Shown: positions 7,110-11,722 of the stretch, piece after piece
Numbering within the stretch: position 1 is the stretch's first letter
How the letters are laid out: each line of letters begins with the position of its first letter
NCBI GenBank assembly: GCA_937897785.1
Contig: CALCNB010000035.1
Coordinates: forward strand, 1-11,722
Source of the DNA: an uncultured Cellvibrionales bacterium
GTDB lineage: Bacteria; Pseudomonadota; Gammaproteobacteria; Pseudomonadales; UBA7434
Length of the DNA: 11,722 bases
Direction: 5' to 3'
The notes under the pieces: model-generated
What the model was told of the DNA's origin: nothing
Databases searched by the model: none
The model's input: the letters and a program-made list of their open reading frames with translations, nothing else
Program-made: the position numbers and the translations under genes

Positions 7110-7961
7110 GTGACCACTTTTAAAAGTACCGCCAAATATATTGCTAGCGATGATCTTGCTATGTCAGTTAATGCAGCAATTGCCTTAGAGAAACCTTTAC
7201 TTATCAAGGGTGAGCCGGGCACTGGTAAAACCATGCTAGCCGAGCAGATTGCCGAGTCTACTGGTATGAGATTGATTCAGTGGCACATTAAATCGACCAC
7301 TAAAGCGCATCAAGGGCTTTATGAGTACGATGCCGTTTCTCGGCTTCGGGATTCTCAATTAGGTGATAATAAAGTGGCTGATGTCGCGAACTACATCAAA
7401 AAAGGCAAGCTTTGGGAGTCATTTGCCGCTGATGAGCGGGTGGTTTTATTGATTGATGAGATCGACAAAGCCGATATTGAATTTCCTAATGATCTGCTTC
7501 AAGAGCTCGATAGAATGGAATTTTTTGTCTATGAGACAGGAGAGACGATAAAAGCGATGAACCGGCCAGTCATTATTATCACCAGTAATAATGAAAAAGA
7601 GCTGCCTGATGCATTTTTGCGCAGGTGTTTTTTCCACTTTATTAACTTCCCTGATCGGGCCACCATGAAATCGATCGTTGATGTTCATTATCCTGAAATT
7701 CAAAAAAATCTCGTCGAACAGGCGCTTGAGGTGTTCTTTGAACTAAGAGAGATACCCGGTTTGAAGAAGCGTCCTTCGACGTCTGAACTAATCGATTGGC
7801 TAAAACTGCTGATGTCTGACGATGTGCCCGATGACATTTTACAGCAACGCGATCAATCAAAGGCCACCCCGCCATTATATGGTGCGCTAATCAAAAACGA
7901 GCAAGACGTACAATTGCTTGAGCGATTAGCGTTTATGCATCGTCGTGAAGGTTCGCGTTAA
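7110..7961 (+). CDS. MoxR-type AAA+ ATPase
   Basis: Cytoplasmic AAA+ ATPase of the MoxR group, whose members act as chaperone-like motors with a VWA partner to mature or activate protein complexes. Residues seen: Walker A GEPGTGKT (34–41), Walker B LLIDEID (D116, E117), sensor 1 TSNNEKELPDAF (N160) and arginine-finger region LRRC (R171/R172). A C-terminal lid follows (about 200–283). Length of 283 is normal for this group. Translation starts at GTG 7110: it is the only start codon after an in-frame TGA (7101–7103), has GGATGAG just upstream, and gives the family's usual N-terminus (TxFKSTAKYIASDDLAMSVNAA). The CoxE-like VWA gene follows after 29 bp and is its likely partner. The substrate is unknown; no obvious client enzyme is encoded next to it. 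Confidence 0.93.
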   Translation: MTTFKSTAKYIASDDLAMSVNAAIALEKPLLIKGEPGTGKTMLAEQIAESTGMRLIQWHIKSTTKAHQGLYEYDAVSRLRDSQLGDNKVADVANYIKKGKLWESFAADERVVLLIDEIDKADIEFPNDLLQELDRMEFFVYETGETIKAMNRPVIIITSNNEKELPDAFLRRCFFHFINFPDRATMKSIVDVHYPEIQKNLVEQALEVFFELREIPGLKKRPSTSELIDWLKLLMSDDVPDDILQQRDQSKATPPLYGALIKNEQDVQLLERLAFMHRREGSR

Positions 7962-7990
7962 ATACAGTCATGTATAAGGCGATCGTATAG

Positions 7991-9166
7991 ATGTTATTGA
8001 ACCTCTTTGATACCCTGCGCCGCTACGGCGTACCTGTGACCATCGGTGAATTTCTCGACTTACTACAAGCGCTAGATAAAAACTTAGTATTTGCTGAGCA
8101 AGAGAAGTTTTATCACATGTCGCGTATGATCTTAGTCAAAGATGAAAAACATTTTGATAAATTTGATCGCGCCATTAACGCTTTTTTTAATGGTTTAGAG
8201 TCAATGGACGGTATGTTAGAGGCGCTAATTCCCGATGATTGGGTGCGCGATGCCTTTCAAAAAGAGCTAAGCCAAGAAGAGTTAGACAAGCTGCAAAGTT
8301 TCGATAACTTAGAAGAATTAATTGAGCAATTTAAAGAGCGGCTTGCCGAGCAAGAAGAGCGGCATGAAGGCGGTAACAAATGGATTGGTACTGGCGGCAC
8401 ATCACCTTTCGGTAATAATGGCTTTCATCCTGAAGGTATTCGCGTTGGCGGTGAAGGTAAGCAAAACAAAGCGGTTAAGGTCTGGGAAAAAAGGGATTAC
8501 AAAAATCTTGATGGCGACAGTGCCTTAGGGACTCGCAACATTCAATTGGCACTTCGTAGGCTACGCAAGTTCGCTCGAACGGGTGCAGAAGATCTTTTAG
8601 ACCTTGATGATACCATTAGCTCTACCGCACGAAATGCCGGCTTGCTGGATATTAAAATGGTGCCCGAGCGACATAATGCCGTTAAAGTACTGATATTTTT
8701 TGATATCGGTGGCTCAATGGATTATCACGTTGCAGCCTGCGAACAGTTATTTTCTGCGGTTAGATCTGAGTTTAAGCATTTAGAATTCTTTTACTTTCAT
8801 AATTTTATTTACGAATCCGTATGGAAAGATAACCGTCGTCGAATGAATGAGTCGACCTCGACAGTCGATATTTTAAATAAGTATGCCCACGACTATAAAG
8901 TGATATTTGTTGGCGATGCAGCGATGTCTCCTTATGAAATTATGTCTGATGGCGGCAGTGTCGAACACTGGAATAAAGAGTCTGGTGAGGTTTGGATGCG
9001 GCGCGTGTTAGCGAATTACCCTCAAGTTGCTTGGATCAATCCTGTTGCTCAAAGTGAGTGGCAGTATTCCCAGTCAACCCGTATCATTGATGATCTTTTT
9101 GAAGGCAATATGTTCCCAATGACAGTGAATGGCTTAGAAGCATGCATGGCGCATCTGGCTCGTTAG
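7991..9166 (+). CDS. CoxE-like VWA protein, partner of the MoxR-type ATPase
   Basis: Soluble 391-residue protein of the CoxE-like VWA family, expected to be the metal-binding partner of the preceding AAA+ ATPase. The N-terminal half (about 1–125) is helical and charged, including a possible coiled coil (about 93–125, LSQEELDKLQ...RLAEQEER). A Gly-rich linker (127–157, e.g. GTGGTSPFGNNGF) follows. The VWA domain covers about 230–390. Its metal site is altered: the first motif is DIGGS (D238, G241, S242) instead of DxSxS, with a TST triplet (289–291) and D309 in VGDAAMS as the likely other ligands. To my knowledge DxGGS is usual in this family. ATG 7991 directly follows an in-frame TAG; AAGG lies 11 bases upstream. 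No signal peptide or membrane helix is seen, so it is cytoplasmic. The client complex is unknown. Confidence 0.9.
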   Translation: MLLNLFDTLRRYGVPVTIGEFLDLLQALDKNLVFAEQEKFYHMSRMILVKDEKHFDKFDRAINAFFNGLESMDGMLEALIPDDWVRDAFQKELSQEELDKLQSFDNLEELIEQFKERLAEQEERHEGGNKWIGTGGTSPFGNNGFHPEGIRVGGEGKQNKAVKVWEKRDYKNLDGDSALGTRNIQLALRRLRKFARTGAEDLLDLDDTISSTARNAGLLDIKMVPERHNAVKVLIFFDIGGSMDYHVAACEQLFSAVRSEFKHLEFFYFHNFIYESVWKDNRRRMNESTSTVDILNKYAHDYKVIFVGDAAMSPYEIMSDGGSVEHWNKESGEVWMRRVLANYPQVAWINPVAQSEWQYSQSTRIIDDLFEGNMFPMTVNGLEACMAHLAR

Positions 9167-9168
9167 TT

Positions 9169-9963
9169 TTAAGCAAAAGCAATCAGTGCGGCAGTAATGG
9201 CAACGTTAAGTGATTCAACACCATTGTTCATCGGTATATAGACGCTAAAATCCGCTTTTCTTTGGGCTGCATCACTGATGCCGTCCGTTTCGTTACCTAA
9301 TATGAAAGCGGTTGCTTGCGTGCAATTTTCTCTGATCTCATGATACGCAATTTCTTTAGGGTTACCGTGTGTATTTGATCTGGCGCTGAGTGTCGCGAGT
9401 GAGATCTTATGATCTGAGAGCGTGCTTAAAGCTTCAATGAGTGATTCGCAGCGAATAATCGGGCATTTGAATATCGCTCCAGCGCTGGCTTTTATGACTA
9501 ATGGGCCTAACTCTGCGGTACCGTGTTTAGGGATCACCACTGCCGTGATTCCCGCTGCCGCTGCTGATCGAATAATCATGCCAACGTTTTGAGGGTTGGT
9601 CACAGCATCAAGAATTAAAAACCGGTCGTTTGAAGTGCCCAGATATTGAGTAAAAAAGTCGTCCAAAGTGAAGTAGTTAGCTAGCGCAAGGTCGGCGGCA
9701 ATTCCCTGGTCTTGTTTGCTGTTGCGCGAAATTCTTGATAACACCCGCTTATCAATCCAATTTAATTCAACATTTTGACTGATAGCGAGCTTTTCAATAT
9801 TGCTTAAAATAGTTGCCGGTTTATTACTGTGTGCCATGTGAATTTTAGCAACAGAAATAGACGGATCTTGCAGGGCCTCGAGCACAGGCTTGCGGCCATA
9901 AATAGTTAACATACCATCGTACTTATTTTTTTTTTGACGATAAGTATTCGGCTCTGATTTCAT
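9169..9963 (-). CDS. SpoU/TrmH-family RNA 2'-O-methyltransferase (RlmB-like)
   Basis: AdoMet-dependent RNA ribose 2'-O-methyltransferase with the knotted SPOUT fold. An N-terminal substrate-binding domain (about 19–95, from IYGRKPVLEAL to QDQGIAA) precedes the catalytic domain. Motif 1 is LDAVTNPQNVGMIIRS (N126, G128, R132), motif 2 FILGNETDGIS (N224, E225) and motif 3 IPMNNGVESLNVA (S251, L252, N253). At 264 residues it resembles RlmB (23S rRNA Gm2251) in layout, but the LGNE form of motif 2 is also common in TrmH/TsnR relatives, so the target base is not assigned. The start is uncertain: ATG at 9961–9963 has a weak GAG upstream, and Met18 (9910–9912) lies closer to where the family homology begins. 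Ten A in the mRNA (9926–9935) lie between the two. The gene is convergent with the CoxE-like gene, 2 bp away. Confidence 0.9.
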   Translation of the reverse strand: MKSEPNTYRQKKNKYDGMLTIYGRKPVLEALQDPSISVAKIHMAHSNKPATILSNIEKLAISQNVELNWIDKRVLSRISRNSKQDQGIAADLALANYFTLDDFFTQYLGTSNDRFLILDAVTNPQNVGMIIRSAAAAGITAVVIPKHGTAELGPLVIKASAGAIFKCPIIRCESLIEALSTLSDHKISLATLSARSNTHGNPKEIAYHEIRENCTQATAFILGNETDGISDAAQRKADFSVYIPMNNGVESLNVAITAALIAFA

Positions 9964-10002
9964 TGTTCTGTTCTCGTAAAAGTGCGTTGTCGTAGGCGCT
10001 CG

Positions 10003-10022
10003 ATTAGGTATAACAGCCTAAT
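10003..10022 (-). promoter_or_regulatory. Inverted repeat over a candidate extended −10 of the methyltransferase gene
   Basis: ATTAGG (10003–10008) and CCTAAT (10017–10022) form a perfect 6-bp inverted repeat with an 8-bp centre. Read on the − strand, the overlap region gives TG-T-TATACC, an extended −10-like element about 45 bp before the ATG. No matching −35 is seen. A repressor site over the promoter or a leader hairpin are both possible. Confidence 0.3.
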
Positions 10023-10153
10023 TGGCGATTGTTTTTTATTCAACATGGCCGGGCTGAAATTATATAAATGGGCTATCTTGTTTTCATTATTTCACTAGAG
10101 CGTTCCATACTTTAAAAAATTTGGCCTTATTATGGATCACAAAAACCTGCTTA

Positions 10154-10170
10154 TGCACTATATTGGTGAA
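10154..10170 (+). promoter_or_regulatory. NtrC (GlnG)-type binding site upstream of amtB
   Basis: TGCACT-ATATT-GGTGAA fits the NtrC dyad TGCACC-N5-GGTGCA at 10 of 12 defined bases with exact spacing. Its centre (about 10162) is about 97 bp upstream of the start predicted from the sigma-54 element at 10233–10248, a normal enhancer distance. I see no second good site one or a few helical turns away. NtrC control of ammonium-channel genes is established in enterobacteria, so the context agrees. Confidence 0.6.
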
Positions 10171-10232
10171 AATAATCGCTGACTTCCTTTTTCGACTCGA
10201 AATTGGGCGGATATTTTTACAAAACACCAAAA

Positions 10233-10248
10233 TTGCTCTCGATTTGCC
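10233..10248 (+). promoter_or_regulatory. Candidate sigma-54 (RpoN) promoter of amtB
   Basis: TTGCTC-N5-TTGCC compares with TGGCAC-N5-TTGCA at 4/6 plus 4/5. The key −24 G (10235) and −13/−12 GC (10246–10247) are present, but the −25 G is replaced by T, so the match is imperfect. Predicted transcription start is about 10259, giving a leader of about 65 nt before GTG 10324. Confidence 0.45.
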
Positions 10249-10323
10249 TCAGTAAAGCCCCTAGTATCCCCTTCAAATTGTAAAACAAAATGCCTTTGCG
10301 CGATGAAAATGAGGAGCTTAATT

Positions 10324-11619
10324 GTGGATATTTTAAAAAATAGCAAATATTTGTTGCTAGTCAGTGCCCTGATGCTGAGCGGTTCAGCTTTTGCCGAAGA
10401 CGGTCTCAGTGGTGCTAACACGGCTTGGATTATGACATCTACAGCCCTAGTTTTATTTATGACCCTGCCAGGCCTCGCGTTATTTTATGCTGGCTTAGTC
10501 CGGTCTAAAAATGTTTTATCCGTTTTAATGCAGTGCTTCTCGATTGCTTGCGTAGCTTCGGTGGTCTGGTTTGTCGCGGGTTATAGTTTGGCATTTGGTG
10601 CAGGCAATGCGTTTATTGGTGATTTGAGTAATCTATTTTTAGCCAATGTTGCCGAGGGAACACTGTCGGGTGATATTCCTGAGAGTGTTTTTCTAATGTT
10701 TCAAATGACCTTTGCGATTATTACACCAGCGCTAGTGATCGGTGGTTTTGCAGAGCGAATGAAGTTTAGTGCCGTTATGTTGTTTACTGTCTTTTGGCTG
10801 CTAGCGGTTTATGCGCCGGTATGTCATTGGGTCTGGGGCGGCGGCTGGCTCGGACAAATGGGCGCCTTGGATTTTGCCGGTGGTATTGTTGTTCACATCA
10901 CTGCAGGTGTTGCAGCCTTAGTGGCAGCAATAATGGTTGGCCCACGCAGTGGTTTTTCTGTCACGCCTATGCCTCCGCATAATTTAACCTTGTCTGTCGC
11001 AGGCGCCGGTATGCTCTGGGTGGGTTGGTTTGGCTTTAACGGTGGCAGTGCATTAGGTGCTAACGGTGATGCGGGTATGGCTATTCTCGTGACGCATCTT
11101 TCAGCCGCATGTGGCGCAGCAACTTGGGCGGGCATCGAGTGGTCTAAGTATGGCAAACCCAGCGTTTTAGGTATTATCACGGGCATGGTTGCCGGTTTAG
11201 GTACCATTACACCTGCCTCTGGCTTTGTGGGTCCAGCTGGTGCTGTGGTTATCGGTATTTCTGCTGGTGCAGTTTGTTTCTATGCCACGATGTACATCAA
11301 ACAGACGTTAAAAATTGATGATTCGCTTGACGTCATGCCGGTTCACGGTGTGGGTGGTATTTTGGGCACCTTAGCCGTAGCAGTTTTTGCTAGTTCAGAG
11401 CTGGGTTTATTCAGTGGTCAGGGCTTAGATAACACTATCGGAGCACAGCTTGCGATTCAAGCACAAGGTATTCTGGCGGCCGTTGCTTATACTGCTGTAG
11501 TGACTTACATCATATTTAAAGTGATTAGCGTTTTGACCGGTGGTATTCGAGTTAACGAAGACGAAGAGTCGCAAGGCCTTGATATCGTTTCTCACAATGA
11601 AAGAGGTTACGATATATAA
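10324..11619 (+). CDS. amtB: Ammonium channel AmtB
   Basis: Trimeric inner-membrane Amt/Rh channel that takes up ammonium. GTG 10324 is preferred over ATG 10303 because AGGAG (10312–10316) is 7 bases before it, while ATG 10303 has no such site. It gives 431 residues and a compact signal peptide (cleavage after AFA, A24), as in E. coli AmtB. Conserved residues in this numbering are the phenylalanine gate F130 and F238, W171 of the recruitment site, D183, pore histidines H191 (VVHITAG) and H341 (PVHGVGG), and S242 (NGGSA). All are intact, so the channel should be functional. Eleven membrane helices are expected after the signal. The C-terminal tail (GIRVNEDEESQGLDIVSH) resembles the part bound by the PII protein GlnK, although no glnK lies beside it. 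NtrC and sigma-54-like sites lie upstream and a strong terminator downstream. Confidence 0.96.
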   Translation: MDILKNSKYLLLVSALMLSGSAFAEDGLSGANTAWIMTSTALVLFMTLPGLALFYAGLVRSKNVLSVLMQCFSIACVASVVWFVAGYSLAFGAGNAFIGDLSNLFLANVAEGTLSGDIPESVFLMFQMTFAIITPALVIGGFAERMKFSAVMLFTVFWLLAVYAPVCHWVWGGGWLGQMGALDFAGGIVVHITAGVAALVAAIMVGPRSGFSVTPMPPHNLTLSVAGAGMLWVGWFGFNGGSALGANGDAGMAILVTHLSAACGAATWAGIEWSKYGKPSVLGIITGMVAGLGTITPASGFVGPAGAVVIGISAGAVCFYATMYIKQTLKIDDSLDVMPVHGVGGILGTLAVAVFASSELGLFSGQGLDNTIGAQLAIQAQGILAAVAYTAVVTYIIFKVISVLTGGIRVNEDEESQGLDIVSHNERGYDI

Positions 11620-11635
11620 CAAGCCGATTGTTATT

Positions 11636-11668
11636 AAAAAACCCGCATATACATTGCGGGTTTTTTTT
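11636..11668 (+). terminator. Strong, near-symmetric intrinsic terminator after amtB
   Basis: CCCGCA (11642–11647) pairs with TGCGGG (11655–11660) around a 7-nt loop, followed by eight T (11661–11668). Six A before the stem can pair with the T run, so the structure can also terminate transcription from the − strand. It begins 16 bp after the amtB stop codon. Confidence 0.93.
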
Positions 11669-11722
11669 GTCTTTTTATTACTGATAATAAACGAGTTGAT
11701 TAGTTGCTTGCCTTGGTCAGTG

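Larger units (their letters stand above)
9964..10323. promoter_or_regulatory. Divergent intergenic region between the methyltransferase and amtB
   Basis: About 360 bp without a credible gene. It contains, from left to right, an inverted repeat near the methyltransferase start (10003–10022), a possible sigma-70 promoter towards amtB (TCAACA 10040–10045, 17 bp, TATAAA 10063–10068), an NtrC-like dyad (10154–10170), a sigma-54-like element (10233–10248) and the amtB ribosome-binding site (10312–10316). No glnK-like coding sequence is present. A 17-codon ORF (10290–10343) overlapping the amtB start has no ribosome-binding site and is not called. Confidence 0.7.

Noticed and set aside
10196..10220. 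Alternative sigma-54 element around TTGGGCGG–ATAT–TTTTA
   Set aside because: It has the GG near −24, but the essential GC at −12 is replaced by TT; the element at 10233–10248 is better.
10303..10323. ATG start for amtB at 10303
   Set aside because: The strong AGGAG lies after this ATG and is correctly spaced for GTG 10324; the longer form also makes an odd signal peptide.
10290..10343. 17-codon ORF overlapping the amtB start, possible leader peptide
   Set aside because: No ribosome-binding site, no attenuator-like codon run or hairpin pair; expected by chance.
10893..11207. 104-codon open frame on the − strand within amtB
   Set aside because: Low-complexity A/P-rich translation, opposite a clearly conserved gene; a shadow frame.

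Overview
The window looks like chromosomal housekeeping DNA from a free-living, moderately AT-leaning gammaproteobacterium, probably a marine or Cellvibrionales/Oceanospirillales-like lineage. The reasons are the protein family signatures and the gene order dnaX–ybaB–recR–rnd–ycgL–ycgN, plus the YcgL and YcgN families, which are essentially gammaproteobacterial. No genus can be assigned. I see no mobile element, CRISPR array, tRNA, rRNA or clear sign of recent transfer.

Layout. (1) Positions 1–4377, + strand: the 3' part of dnaX (cut by the window edge), ybaB/ebfC, recR, rnd, ycgL and ycgN. They are tightly packed; recR/rnd overlap by 4 bp and ycgL/ycgN by 11 bp. The group joins replication, recombinational repair and RNA maturation. 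The dnaX gene carries a ten-A run in the tau linker where a frameshift would make a gamma-like short product. (2) 4419–6830, + strand: an unrecognised 111-residue three-helix membrane protein, then a large secreted, membrane-anchored von Willebrand factor A (VWA) protein with an intact metal site and a very acidic cytoplasmic tail. (3) 6831–7109: an AT-rich gap with weak hairpins and a possible promoter. (4) 7110–9166, + strand: a MoxR-type AAA+ ATPase followed by a CoxE-like VWA protein, a pair that normally works as an ATPase/metal-binding-adaptor chaperone unit. (5) 9169–9963, − strand: a SpoU/TrmH-type 2'-O-ribose RNA methyltransferase, tail to tail with the CoxE-like gene with a 2-bp gap. 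(6) 9964–10323: a divergent regulatory region. (7) 10324–11619, + strand: the ammonium channel gene amtB, closed by a strong symmetric terminator.

The most informative regulatory reading is upstream of amtB. A near-consensus NtrC dyad lies about 97 bp upstream of the start predicted by a plausible sigma-54 −24/−12 element, so amtB is probably switched on by nitrogen limitation. glnK, the usual partner gene, is not adjacent upstream, and the terminator makes downstream co-transcription unlikely.

I did not find a convincing undescribed system. The closest candidates are the membrane VWA gene with its small membrane partner, lying 279 bp from a MoxR/CoxE pair, and the dnaX recoding site with a sequence different from the E. 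coli one.
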